A DNA stretch of 64,000 bases, taken from assembly GCA_963662575.1 (NCBI GenBank), contig OY759723.1:2232001-2296000 (forward strand), written 5' to 3'. Source of the stretch: Bin5 sp963662575. Its GTDB lineage: Bacteria; Chloroflexota; Anaerolineae; Caldilineales; Caldilineaceae. A program made the position numbers and the translations under genes. The notes beneath the pieces were generated by a model, which was given only the letters and a program-made list of their open reading frames with translations, did not search any database and was not told the origin of the DNA. Positions 42,881 to 52,043 of the stretch are shown here, piece after piece; position 1 is the stretch's first letter; every line of letters begins with the position of its first letter.

Positions 42881-44601
42881 TCTCCATAAATCCAGAGAGT
42901 GATCAGATCATCGATAGGCGTCTCGCTATGCCGCTTGAAAACGCCCAAAAGATCCTCGGCATAGGCGATGTCGTAGCGATAAGTCTGCGCATAGTCCAGC
43001 AACGCCGCGAAAAAGGCCGCATCGCCAATGCGCTCACGCACCGCATGCAAAAACAGAGGGCCTTTGCTATAAACAATGTTGATATAATTGCTCTGATCAA
43101 ACTCGACCACCGCGCCGGCGACCGGCCTGTCTATCCCCAGATTCTGCGCGGCATTGTAGCGATAGCGAAACACATTCTCCAGCATCGCAGTCTGCATCTG
43201 TGGCCAGTCCACCGCCTCATAGTAGAGATAGACCGCATAGTTGGCCAGTGACTCGTCCAACCACGGCTCTTCCGGCTGGTCGTTACCAATCAGATTGAAA
43301 AACCACTGGTGAGCAACCTCATGCGGCGTGGCGATGTTAAAGACGCCCCCTGCTCCCGTATAAAAGTTGGCGGCCAAAGCAAGCAGTCCGGCGTACTCCA
43401 TCCCAAACGCGGTCGTCGGCAAGGGTACAACATCCAATTCACGATACGGATACTGGCCGAACAGATCATTAAAGACCCGCAGGCTGCCGGTTGTATAGCT
43501 CATTGCCGCCTGCGCAAAGTCCAGACCCCCGACGGGATAATAGGCGTTGACCTGTATCCCGTCCACCTCCTCGCTGATCGCCTGCCAGCCGCCCGTTACG
43601 GCTGCATAGAAGGAGCGTACCGGCCCGGCCGCAATCCGCCACGTGCTCGTACCGTCATCATTCGCTTCCTGCGCCAGAGTCGAGCCGCTCGCCACCACCG
43701 AGAGTGCCTCAGGCACCGTCAGCTCCACCTGATAAAAGCCAATGTCCGCAAACACTGAGTCGCCAAAGCTGGCCGCGGCATCCAGATCCCATCCCCTGTG
43801 GTCATACACCGCCAGTGTCGGGTAAAACCCTGCCAGATCATAGACGCCTCCCACAAACCCATAAAGACCCGCCCCCGCCGTGCCCGCCGCCACCTGTGTC
43901 GGCAGCGTCGCCCTGAACCACAACGTCACATCCGCTGTCGCCCCTGCAGCCAGCCCATCGACAAGCGGGACTCGCACGGCAGAACTGTCCGGCAGATTGC
44001 CGACGCTCACGACCTGTCCGTCAACCAGCGCCCGCCAAACCTCCGCCGTGCCCTCGTAGGCAGGCAGATTCGGATACAGCCAGAAATAAAGTTCGCTGAG
44101 GCTGGTCTCCTCCTGATTGGTGACCAGTATCCGCTGCACACCTTCCAGGCTCGGGACCTCGCCCGGCACGAGGCGGGCTTGAATAAAATAGTGCGGCGCG
44201 TCAGGCAGCCGCGCCGCATCCTCCGCGAATGCCTCCAGCAGCGTCTGGCGATAGACCGCGTAGTCGGTCAGATCAATTTCCGGTGTTGGGAAAGCGGGCT
44301 CTACCGGCACTGGTGTGGGGATCAACGTAGGTGTCGGCGGCGGCGCGGTCGGCTCAGGAGTACTGGTCGCCGGGACAACAGTCGCCGACGGGCTCGGCGT
44401 AACCGTGTTGACATCCTGTTCGAATGCTGCCGGCGCCGTCCCACTGCCACAGGCTGCCAGCACAGTAGCCAACGTAATTGCAATGGCGAACAGAATGACC
44501 AAACGGAGTCGTCGACGACCCCCGCACCGACCCTTTGAACCGGCGCGTATTGAACCTCTGTCCGCGGCAAATTCTCGCTGCGCATGGGTTGCCGGTCCCA
44601 T
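42877..44601 (-). CDS. M1-family metallopeptidase lipoprotein
   Basis: Secreted zinc aminopeptidase-like protein, 574 residues from ATG 44601 (AAGGAACGGG upstream; the frame is open to 44709). A signal segment (LRLVILFAIAITLATVLAAC) gives lipid Cys51, then a Thr/Pro-rich linker (about 65-108). The zinc site is HEVAH (427-431) with Glu450 in WLDESLANYAVY, the H-E-x-x-H-x18-E pattern; the substrate loop GMEYAGL corresponds to the GAMEN motif, with Tyr-Ala replacing the usual Asn. The chain ends after the catalytic domain and a short helical part, so the long C-terminal ERAP-type domain is missing. Confidence 0.88.
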   Translation of the reverse strand: MGPATHAQREFAADRGSIRAGSKGRCGGRRRLRLVILFAIAITLATVLAACGSGTAPAAFEQDVNTVTPSPSATVVPATSTPEPTAPPPTPTLIPTPVPVEPAFPTPEIDLTDYAVYRQTLLEAFAEDAARLPDAPHYFIQARLVPGEVPSLEGVQRILVTNQEETSLSELYFWLYPNLPAYEGTAEVWRALVDGQVVSVGNLPDSSAVRVPLVDGLAAGATADVTLWFRATLPTQVAAGTAGAGLYGFVGGVYDLAGFYPTLAVYDHRGWDLDAAASFGDSVFADIGFYQVELTVPEALSVVASGSTLAQEANDDGTSTWRIAAGPVRSFYAAVTGGWQAISEEVDGIQVNAYYPVGGLDFAQAAMSYTTGSLRVFNDLFGQYPYRELDVVPLPTTAFGMEYAGLLALAANFYTGAGGVFNIATPHEVAHQWFFNLIGNDQPEEPWLDESLANYAVYLYYEAVDWPQMQTAMLENVFRYRYNAAQNLGIDRPVAGAVVEFDQSNYINIVYSKGPLFLHAVRERIGDAAFFAALLDYAQTYRYDIAYAEDLLGVFKRHSETPIDDLITLWIYGE

Positions 44602-44846
44602 CAATCCCGTTCCTTTTGCCCGCCTTAGACGCCAGGCTTCCAACAGGTTGCCGCCGCTTCCAGCAGTCGAGAAATCTGGCAGGCAACATGTAAACTTGGC
44701 GGCGAGCAAATTTTCAGAGCGTAAGGCGCATCGCTTGCGGCCCTGAGGTTGACAGATGGCAGCCCGGCGTTCCCTCTCATCTGCCAGGTACCCGGCTTCG
44801 GAGCCAGCGCCCGGCGTTCCACACAGTTCCGCTGAACTATCTACAA

Positions 44847-45779
44847 TTACCGATCAATTTCAGGAGACTCTCGCTGCAGAGCCTCGAAAAGCCGCCTTGC
44901 TTCCACACTGAGAGGCACCGGCAACTCCACCGCTACCTCCACCAGCAGGTCGCCGCGGTTCTTGCTATCCTTCAAATCCGGCATGCCCTGGCCTTTCAGC
45001 CGGAACACCTTCCCGTTCTGCGTGTCTGGCGGAACTGTTAACGCTACCGCGCCTTGCATGGTCGGAACGCGCACCTCGCCCCCAAGCAGCGCCGCAAAAA
45101 GGTCTACCGGAACTTTCGTCCGCAAGTCGTTCCCGTCCATCTCAAACTCTTTGTGCGGTTGGACCGCCACCGTCATGATCAGGTCGCCGGCTCGTACCTT
45201 CGAGCCCGTCTTGACACCGGCCGGAATCGTCACTTCGAACCTGGTCTCTCCCTGTTGCACCGTGCGCTTTGTCCCGCAGAACGCCTCTTCCAGCGCAATC
45301 TCTACCGCAACCGTCTGCTTGCTGTTCGGGCGGCCGAAGCTTGGCTGATGCGCAGGCCGCTGTCCCCTGCGCTGCTGGGCCGGTCCCCCGCCAAAAAGCT
45401 GCTGAAAAAAATCAGAGAAAGAATTGCCGCCGCCGCCCACGCCCCCGAACATCTGCTCAAACTCTTCAGGGCTGACCTTGCGGCCCTGCTGACGCTCCGC
45501 GCCGCCCGCATTGTACCACTGAGACCAATCGAAACCCTGGCCGCTCTGCTCATACTGCTTCCACTGCGCGCCAAACTTGTCATACGTTCGCCGCTTCGTG
45601 TCGTCAGACAGAACCGCATAAGCCTCATTGATCTCTTTAAACTTCTGCTCAGCAGCCGCATCACCTCCGTTGACGTCGGGATGATACTCTCGGGCCAGCT
45701 TGCGATACGCCTTCTTGATATCAGAGGCGCTCGCCTTGCGCCGCAAGCCCAAAACTGCGTAGTAGTCCTTGTAGTCCAC
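44847..45779 (-). CDS. DnaJ-class chaperone without zinc finger (CbpA type)
   Basis: Class B J-protein of 310 residues. J domain: DYKDYYAVLGLRRKASASDIKKAYRKLAREYHPDVNGGDAAAEQKFKEINEAYAVLSD, including the HPD motif. A Gly/Phe/Gln-rich linker (about 75-145) and two beta-sandwich substrate domains (EVTIPAGVKTGSKVRAG; LTVPPDTQNGKVFRLKGQGMPDL) follow. There is no CxxCxGxG zinc finger. I use GTG 45779, with GGAGAAC upstream; an in-frame ATG at 45851 would add 24 basic residues. It lies downstream of dnaK on the same strand with a hairpin in the 190-nt gap, so it may be partly uncoupled. Confidence 0.92.
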   Translation of the reverse strand: MDYKDYYAVLGLRRKASASDIKKAYRKLAREYHPDVNGGDAAAEQKFKEINEAYAVLSDDTKRRTYDKFGAQWKQYEQSGQGFDWSQWYNAGGAERQQGRKVSPEEFEQMFGGVGGGGNSFSDFFQQLFGGGPAQQRRGQRPAHQPSFGRPNSKQTVAVEIALEEAFCGTKRTVQQGETRFEVTIPAGVKTGSKVRAGDLIMTVAVQPHKEFEMDGNDLRTKVPVDLFAALLGGEVRVPTMQGAVALTVPPDTQNGKVFRLKGQGMPDLKDSKNRGDLLVEVAVELPVPLSVEARRLFEALQRESPEIDR

Positions 45780-45888
45780 TGATTCGTTCTCCGCTGAAAA
45801 TGGCCTTCGCCGCGTCCCCCGCCCAAACGGCAGCGCAGCGAGCACTGTCACACAATCGTATGGAAATCGAAACCACCACCACTGACGC

Positions 45889-45915
45889 GAAACCGGGCAC
45901 TGGGCGCCCGGTTTC
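45889..45915 (-). terminator. Hairpin between dnaK and dnaJ
   Basis: A perfect 10-bp stem (GAAACCGGGC at 45889-45898 with GCCCGGTTTC at 45906-45915) and a seven-nt loop. On the minus strand it lies downstream of dnaK but lacks a clear U-tract; it may attenuate or stabilise rather than terminate. Confidence 0.5.
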
Positions 45916-45968
45916 TTGTCATACTATCGTTACTGCGCCAGGCTGGCAATCCTGGTTTGCATCTTGGG

Positions 45969-47879
45969 CTACACCTGACGATACTCGCCTTCCACCACAT
46001 CATCCTCATCAGGCGTCCCCGTCCCGTCCCCTTCGCCGGCTGCGCCAGGCCCTGCCCCGTTCTCTTCAGCCTGCTGCTGGTATACCTGCTGCGCCAGCGC
46101 AGAGCTTGCCTGCTGCAGCTGCTCGGTCAGGCTCGTGATGCGTTCGTGATCAGTGCCTTCCATCGCAGCCCGCAGGTCAACGATCGTCTGTTCTATCTGT
46201 TCCCGATCAGACAGCGGCACCTTGTCGCCCAAATCCTTCACAGACTTTTCCGTGGCGTAAATCAAGCTGTCGGCGGCGTTGCGGCTTTCCACCACTTGGC
46301 GCTGCTGTAGATCCGTCGTCTCATTATCTTTGGCCTCTCGCACCAGCCGGTCCACCTCATCATCAGCCAGATTGGTGGAGGCAGTGATCTGGATGCTCTG
46401 CTCCTTGCTCGTCGCCTTATCCTTCGCCACCACATTCATAATACCGTTTGCGTCAATGTCGAATGTCACCTCGACCTGCGGCACACCGCGCATCGCCGGC
46501 GGAATCCCGTCCAGCCGGAAGTTGCCCAGCGTCTTGTTGTCGCGCGCCATCGGCCGTTCGCCCTGCAAAATGTGAATGTCCACCGCCGTCTGGCTATCTT
46601 CCGCCGTGCTATACGTCTCCGTCTTCTTCGTCGGAATCGTCGTGTTGCGCGGAATCAGGGTTGTCATGACGCCGCCCAACGTCTCCAGCCCCAGGCTCAG
46701 AGGCGTCACGTCCAGCAACAACAGGTCCTTTACTTCGCCGCCGAGCACACCAGCCTGCAGCGCCGCGCCAACCGCCACCACTTCGTCCGGATTGACGCCC
46801 TTGTGCGGCTCTTTACCCGTCAGGCTGCTCACCAGCTCCTGGATCATCGGCATACGCGTGGAGCCGCCAACCATAACAACTTCATTCAATTCGCCGGGAG
46901 TCAAGCTCGAGTCTTTCAGCGCCGCATGGAACGGTTTCTTCAACCGTTCGACCAGGACCGCCGTCAACTGTTCAAACTGGCTGCGAGTCAACGTAATCTG
47001 CAAATGCTTCGGCCCCGTGCTGTCCGCAGTAATAAAGGGCAGATTGACCTCCGTCTGCGGTGTGCTGGAAAGCTCGATCTTCGCCTTCTCAGCCGCCTCA
47101 CGCAAACGCTGTAGCGCCTGCCGGTCCTGGCCAAGATCGATCATCTGCTCTCGCTTAAACTCGTCGATCAGCCACCGCACAATCGCCTCATCCCAGTCGT
47201 CGCCGCCCAAATGCGTGTCACCATTGGTTGCCTTCACCTCGATGACGCCGTCACCAACCTCCAGCACAGAGACGTCAAACGTGCCGCCGCCCAGATCAAA
47301 GACCAGAATCGTTTCATCCTCATTCTTGTCCAACCCGTAGGCCAGCGCCGCCGCTGTCGGCTCATTTATGATGCGCAGCACCTCCAACCCCGCGATCTGT
47401 CCGGCGTCCTTTGTTGCCTGGCGCTGGCTGTCGTTGAAGTAGGCCGGCACCGTGATGACCGCCTGCTTGACATCTTCACCCAAATAGGACTCAGCATCCC
47501 GCTTCAGCTTACTCAGAATCATCGCGCTGATTTCCTGCGGCGTATATACCTTGTCCTTTATCGGTACCCGCACCCGCGCGTCGTGATTCGGGCCCTCGAC
47601 ACTGGCGTAGGAAACCATCGCCTGCGTCCGTTTCGTTTCCGGATCGTCTATGTGACGCCCCATCAGGCGCTTCACTGAGTAAATTGTGTTTTCCGGGTTG
47701 ACGACCGCCTGCCTCTTTGCTGTCACACCAACCAGTCGCTCGCCGCCCTTGGAGAAGGCAACTACGGACGGCGTTGTTCGATTGCCCTCCGCGTTGGCGA
47801 TCACCGCAGGGTTGCCCGCTTCCATTACAGCGATGACACTGTTGGTTGTGCCCAGATCAATTCCAATAATTTTTGCCAT
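45969..47879 (-). CDS. dnaK: Chaperone protein DnaK (Hsp70)
   Basis: Hsp70 of 636 residues. The ATPase domain starts MAKIIGIDLGTTNSVIAVMEAGNPAVIANAEGNRTTPSVV and contains VPAYFNDSQRQATKDAGQIAGLEVLRIINEPTAAALAYGL, FDLGGGTFDVSVLEVGDGVIEVKATNGDTHLGGDDWD and VMVGGSTRMPMIQELV. The linker and substrate domain follow (DLLLLDVTPLSLGLETLGGVMTTLIPRNTTIPTKK), and the C-terminal tail is GA-rich, acidic and ends DDVVEGEYRQV. AGGAGG stands about ten bases before the ATG. No CIRCE or other heat-shock operator is visible upstream, and no grpE or hrcA lies near. Confidence 0.97.
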   Translation of the reverse strand: MAKIIGIDLGTTNSVIAVMEAGNPAVIANAEGNRTTPSVVAFSKGGERLVGVTAKRQAVVNPENTIYSVKRLMGRHIDDPETKRTQAMVSYASVEGPNHDARVRVPIKDKVYTPQEISAMILSKLKRDAESYLGEDVKQAVITVPAYFNDSQRQATKDAGQIAGLEVLRIINEPTAAALAYGLDKNEDETILVFDLGGGTFDVSVLEVGDGVIEVKATNGDTHLGGDDWDEAIVRWLIDEFKREQMIDLGQDRQALQRLREAAEKAKIELSSTPQTEVNLPFITADSTGPKHLQITLTRSQFEQLTAVLVERLKKPFHAALKDSSLTPGELNEVVMVGGSTRMPMIQELVSSLTGKEPHKGVNPDEVVAVGAALQAGVLGGEVKDLLLLDVTPLSLGLETLGGVMTTLIPRNTTIPTKKTETYSTAEDSQTAVDIHILQGERPMARDNKTLGNFRLDGIPPAMRGVPQVEVTFDIDANGIMNVVAKDKATSKEQSIQITASTNLADDEVDRLVREAKDNETTDLQQRQVVESRNAADSLIYATEKSVKDLGDKVPLSDREQIEQTIVDLRAAMEGTDHERITSLTEQLQQASSALAQQVYQQQAEENGAGPGAAGEGDGTGTPDEDDVVEGEYRQV

Positions 47880-47987
47880 CTGTCGTAGGCCTCCTGTACA
47901 TAATGATGCCGGGCGCTCGCTCGGTCCGCACTGCAGCCGCCCAGCCTATGACTCCTGTATAAACTGTTCGTCCTTTATACCTTTATC

Positions 47988-48279
47988 GTAACTACTCAGC
48001 CAACGCCACCCTTGACTCAAGCGTGGCAAGTTTTTCACGCACTCCTCTATACTTTCACTTTGCATTTGGGCGGTCGGGCCTTCGGCCCTCCCTTGTGCAG
48101 GGGCTCCGCCCCCGCAACGCCCCCGCCCAAAACCATCCCTCACCCACCGTTCGGCGTCATTCCAGCTGTGCGGCTCATCCAAGGTGGCGACCGACAGCAA
48201 ATACACGATGCGAGAGCCTGAACGGCGGCGAGGATGAAGTGCTGGTCAAGACAGGCTCTGCATACGGCTTAGTAGTTAC
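47988..48279. mobile_element. MITE copy B, 292 bp, with 14-bp terminal inverted repeats
   Basis: The left end GTAACTACTCAGCC and right end GGCTTAGTAGTTAC match copy A at 12816-13107, and the length is identical (292 bp). Flanks CCTTTATC (47980-47987) and CCTTTATT (48280-48287) are an 8-bp target duplication with one change. The interior agrees with copy A along its whole length with scattered substitutions, including the core at 48068-48127 and the GCTGGTCAAGACAG tail. It sits upstream of dnaK, between dnaK and the convergently oriented end of the desulfurase-like gene region. Confidence 0.85.
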
Positions 48280-48406
48280 CCTTTATTATCTTATCTTACT
48301 ATACAGGGCTTTTGTAAGTATGACATTGGGCAAGTATTAGCGATTCGTTTGAATTAACCCACGATGAATATACGTACCCTGTCCGACTTTAAGCGTACGC
48401 AAATAG

Positions 48407-49657
48407 TCAGACGCCCACAATGCCTTCCAGCGCCCGCACACAGCGGTCAATCTCATCCACCGTGTTATAGTGAACCAGCCCCAGGCGCAGCCAGCCGCCG
48501 CTCTCCTCTACCCCCATCCGCTCGCTGACAGACTGCGCGTAAAAGCTGCCGTTCCAGGCAAAAATGTTCTCGCCCGCCAGCGCCAGCGCCAGCTGTTCCG
48601 GCGTCGTCCCTTGCTTTCGTATAGCCACAGTTGCCACCCTCCTGCCCCAATCCGCCCGCTCTGTCAGGCCGTAAATGCGTATGCCCGGCACCCGCAGCAG
48701 ACCGTCGATCAGCCGTTCGGTCAGCTGCCGTTCATATTCGACGATGACCGACCAGGCCGCAATCAGTTTGCCTCTCCTGCTGTCCGTGGACTGGGCGCCG
48801 CCATATGCAACCCCGAGTCCGGCCAGGTAGTCGATTGCCGCAACCACCCCCGCCATCCCTTCATGATTCTGCGTACCGGTCTCCCACTTGCCCGGCGGCT
48901 GGTCCCCGGCCGGTCGCACCCTGTAGGCCCGCAGCCGCTCTAAATGTTCGCGCTTGCCAAAGAGCTGTCCGCTGTGCGGGCCAAAAAACTTGTACGCAGA
49001 ACAGGCCAGGAAATCGCACCCCAGCGCCTTAACATCGATCAACCCGTGTGGCGCATACTGGACCGCATCTACAAACGTGATGGCGCCCACCTCGCCCGCC
49101 CAGCCAATGATAGTGCCGACGTCGTTGATCGTGCCGGTCGCATTGCTGGCGTATCCGACCGCTACAATTTTCGTACGCTCCGTAATCTGCCTCCGCACAT
49201 CCTCCATATCGAGCGTGCCGCTCTCCACGTCCACATCAGCCCACCGCACGCGCGCGCCGCGGTCCTGCGCCGCCAGCACCCAGGGCATCACATTGGCGTC
49301 ATGGTCCAGCCTCGTAACCACCACCTCGTCGTCCGGCCCCAACTCCTGTGCCAGTGACCGGCTGACGTGAAATGTCAGGCTTGTCATGTTGTTGCCAAAA
49401 ACAACCTCATCCCGGTCACAGCCGAGCAGGTCCGCCACCGCCTGATGCGCCTCATCGATCACCGCGTCTGTGCGTACGCTCGTCTCAAACAGCCCGTGCG
49501 TATTCGAGTTGCGCCGCGTCATGAAATCGACCATCGCCGCAATCACGCTCTCGTGTACCTGCGTTCCACCGGGATTGTCAAAAAAAATGGCCGGCCGGCC
49601 GCCAAACTCCTCATGCAATGCCGGGAACTGCCTTCGAATCTCCTCCACATTGAACAT
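48407..49657 (-). CDS. Cysteine desulfurase-like class V aminotransferase
   Basis: PLP enzyme of 416 residues. The start MFNVEEIRRQFPALHEEFGGRPAIFFDNPGGTQVHESVIAAM, the H in TRLDHDANVMPW, ITFVDAVQYAPHGLIDVKALGCDFLACSAYKFFGPHSGQLFG (PLP Lys in SAYKFFGPH) and C-terminal IFAWNGSFYAQSVSERMGVEESGGWLRLGLVHYNTVDEID are those of the TIGR01976 desulfurase-like group. The SufS catalytic Cys loop is not evident, so a lyase or aminotransferase role is as likely as sulfur transfer. I start at ATG 49657 with AGGAGAGA upstream; 49705 in frame is possible. Confidence 0.88.
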   Translation of the reverse strand: MFNVEEIRRQFPALHEEFGGRPAIFFDNPGGTQVHESVIAAMVDFMTRRNSNTHGLFETSVRTDAVIDEAHQAVADLLGCDRDEVVFGNNMTSLTFHVSRSLAQELGPDDEVVVTRLDHDANVMPWVLAAQDRGARVRWADVDVESGTLDMEDVRRQITERTKIVAVGYASNATGTINDVGTIIGWAGEVGAITFVDAVQYAPHGLIDVKALGCDFLACSAYKFFGPHSGQLFGKREHLERLRAYRVRPAGDQPPGKWETGTQNHEGMAGVVAAIDYLAGLGVAYGGAQSTDSRRGKLIAAWSVIVEYERQLTERLIDGLLRVPGIRIYGLTERADWGRRVATVAIRKQGTTPEQLALALAGENIFAWNGSFYAQSVSERMGVEESGGWLRLGLVHYNTVDEIDRCVRALEGIVGV

Positions 49658-49701
49658 TGCTCTCTCCTCGTCCACCCCCGATGCCGGCGGGCATTGTCTA
49701 T

Positions 49702-51495
49702 TCATCTGCCCTTCGGCAAACCATCCGCCAGCATCCAGACCCGCTCCCGTCCCAGCAAAGCCGAAACGTCTCCCTGCACAACCGCCAGCAGCGCATCCGT
49801 CAGTTCGCCCAGGCTTTCCCCGCCTACAGCCAGTTCCAGGCCGCTTTCCGATATAGGCGGCCGCGGCCGGTTATGGTCCGCCTTCACCGCCACGACCGGG
49901 ACCGTCCCGTCCGTCGGCAGCTCCGCAATTTCGCATACCCGGTCAATTGCCGTCGCAAAATCGCCTATCTCGTCCACCAGCCCGTGCATCTGCGCCTGTC
50001 TGCCCGTCCACACGCGCCCGCCGCACAGCTCTTCAAGCGATGTCGGCTCCAACTGCCGCCCTTCGGCCACCAACCTCTTGAAAGTCCGATACGTGTAGTC
50101 TATCTGCTCCTCAACCTTCTCACGCTGCTCCTGCCGCCAGGGCCCGTCGTCCGCATAGATGTCGGCGTTCTCCCCCCGCTGAATCGGGAAGCGTCTCGCG
50201 CCAACCTTGCCAAACGCCTCGCTCGTGACCAGCTTGGCCATAATCACGCCAATGCTCCCCGTCACCGTCGCCGCCTGGCACACGATCTTCCGCCCCGGCA
50301 GCGCCACGTAATAGCCTCCACTGGCCGCCACATCTCCCATATATGTCACCACCGGCTTGCACCCGTTAAGCAGGGTCAGCTCTCGCCAGATCAGATCGCT
50401 CGCCAGCGCCGAGCCGCCCCTCGAATCAACGTGCAGCACAACGCCCGCCAGCCGCTCGTCTTTCATCGCCGCCCGGATCAGCTGCTGGACCGCTGTGCTT
50501 CCGGCTGTGCTGCCGCCAACTATGGGCATACCTGGCGGAAAGCGGCGGCTCTTGCCGGTCGTGATCATGCCGCTCAGCGAAATTACCCCGATCCTCTTCC
50601 GGTGCCGCCGACGGGGGCGGCGGTAGAGCGAGCCGCGCGCCTGGTCATAGGCTAAAATCCGTGCCTCCTCCTTCGCCTTGCCCAGCGCGTTCGCCAACTG
50701 GTCTTCGTAGATAACGTCATCAACCAGGCCCAGCGCCACAACCTCATCGGCGGTCAGCGGCGCACGGTCGATAGCCGCCCGCACCTGCTCTTCACCAATG
50801 TCGCGCCCCTCGCTGATGGCTGCCACCATCTCCCCATACCAGCTGTCCAGCAGCCGTTCGATCTGCTCACGGTGGGCGTCGCTTATCTCCGAGCGGACCA
50901 GACTATCAGCCGCCGTCTTCCACGGAGCCACCTTCACCACCTCCGCCTCGACCCCGATTCTGCGCAACGTTTCCGCCAGAAATACCGGCTCAGCCCGCAG
51001 ACCGAGCACCATCCAGTCCGTCAGCGGCGAAACACATATGCGGTCCGCCGCCGCCGCCATCACATACTCGGCATTGCCGCACGTCTCCAGAAATACAACG
51101 ACCTCCTTCGCCTCGGCCGCGGGATAAAGCGCCCTGTTCCAGCCGCGGAAGCGTTCGAAGAGGTCGGCCAAAGTCTGGGCCTGCGCAAGGCTCAGCTGCG
51201 CGCCCTTAACCAGAAACACCACCCCCCGCACATCAGGGTCCCCCGCGATCTTTCGCAGCGCATCGTGCAGAAATTCTACCGAGGGCGCCGGCTTCCCAAC
51301 CGAAAAAATCTCGAGAAACCGGGGTCGCTGCGGCGTCCGTTCCAGCAACGGGCCCGAAAGCTCGAACAGCACATAGTCGGCCCGGCTTCCCTTGGACAGA
51401 CGCCGCACCAGATTCGCAACCCCGCAGACGCAAATCTGCCAAAGCAAAGATATGCCCCGCCCAATCCCGCCAACAATTCTGCCTACAAAGCGCAT
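49702..51495 (-). CDS. sppA: Signal peptide peptidase SppA (long form, S49)
   Basis: Membrane-anchored serine protease of about 597 residues that degrades released signal peptides. Two S49 halves are present: the N-terminal half provides the catalytic Lys193 (VKVAPWKTAADSLVRSEISD) and the C-terminal half the catalytic Ser392 (MGDVAASGGYYVAL), the Lys-Ser dyad spaced as in the 67-kDa E. coli enzyme. One N-terminal hydrophobic stretch (IVGGIGRGISLLWQICVCGVANLV) anchors it. I take ATG 51495 (GGGGGG-rich sequence upstream); starts at 51513 or 51579 are open. It precedes the desulfurase-like gene by about 45 nt. Confidence 0.9.
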   Translation of the reverse strand: MRFVGRIVGGIGRGISLLWQICVCGVANLVRRLSKGSRADYVLFELSGPLLERTPQRPRFLEIFSVGKPAPSVEFLHDALRKIAGDPDVRGVVFLVKGAQLSLAQAQTLADLFERFRGWNRALYPAAEAKEVVVFLETCGNAEYVMAAAADRICVSPLTDWMVLGLRAEPVFLAETLRRIGVEAEVVKVAPWKTAADSLVRSEISDAHREQIERLLDSWYGEMVAAISEGRDIGEEQVRAAIDRAPLTADEVVALGLVDDVIYEDQLANALGKAKEEARILAYDQARGSLYRRPRRRHRKRIGVISLSGMITTGKSRRFPPGMPIVGGSTAGSTAVQQLIRAAMKDERLAGVVLHVDSRGGSALASDLIWRELTLLNGCKPVVTYMGDVAASGGYYVALPGRKIVCQAATVTGSIGVIMAKLVTSEAFGKVGARRFPIQRGENADIYADDGPWRQEQREKVEEQIDYTYRTFKRLVAEGRQLEPTSLEELCGGRVWTGRQAQMHGLVDEIGDFATAIDRVCEIAELPTDGTVPVVAVKADHNRPRPPISESGLELAVGGESLGELTDALLAVVQGDVSALLGRERVWMLADGLPKGR

Positions 51496-52043
51496 ATCGA
51501 TCCCCCCGTCCATAAACGTGCCATCGCCGCGCCATCCACGCCCAAAGACGCGCCCGCCCCGTCTGAATCTGGACTGCAAAACCCTACTATACCCTGACCA
51601 ATCGCTGCGGAAAAATGGCCCGCCTGCCCGTGCGAATAGATTGATCGAAACTACTCAGCCGCTACTGACTCGCAACCCTGAACGAGGGGAGCAAAGGTGT
51701 TCCTTCTCTCCCCATGAATGTCATATGGGCGGTCGGGCCTTCGGCCCTCCCTTGTGCAGGGGCTGCGCCCCCGCAACGCCCCCCTAGGCTAGCCACCGTG
51801 TTCACTCTTCCCCAGCAACGTGTCTAGCCAACAGTGTCGCTTCCCCCATCCGCTGCCTCAGCCCCTAACCCCCGCAGTCCCCCCGCAGTCCCCCTGCAGT
51901 TCCCCCCCTCCCCCGTGCGAATGGATTGATCACAGAATGCCTTTCCGGTTATGATGCAACCGAAACAAAGTTCCACGCCGGCAACACAAGACCGATACCC
52001 AAGCCAGCCCGCATCACCATTCCCAATCCTCTGATCGAGGTGC
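51496..52043. repeat. Gene-free stretch with GC-rich hairpin element R5, flanked by 20-bp direct repeats
   Basis: The core (51727-51785) is nearly identical to the MITE core, and the following CTAGGCTAGCCACCGTG...TTCCCCAGCAACGTGTCTAG... is the type B tail. The left edge GAAACTACTCAGCC (51647-51660) matches the MITE terminal repeat in 13 of 14 bases, but no matching right end follows. The segment is bracketed by direct repeats CCCGTGCGAATAGATTGATC (51627-51646) and CCCGTGCGAATGGATTGATC (51913-51932), 19 of 20 identical. No gene is visible; the ABC operon starts at 52044. Confidence 0.65.

Noticed and set aside
47880..47987. CIRCE-type heat-shock operator upstream of dnaK
   Set aside because: No TTAGCACTC-N9-GAGTGCTAA or recognisable variant is present in the spacer.
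48407..49657. Genuine SufS/IscS cysteine desulfurase
   Set aside because: The catalytic Cys loop is not recognisable and no suf or isc genes are nearby; the desulfurase-like group fits better.
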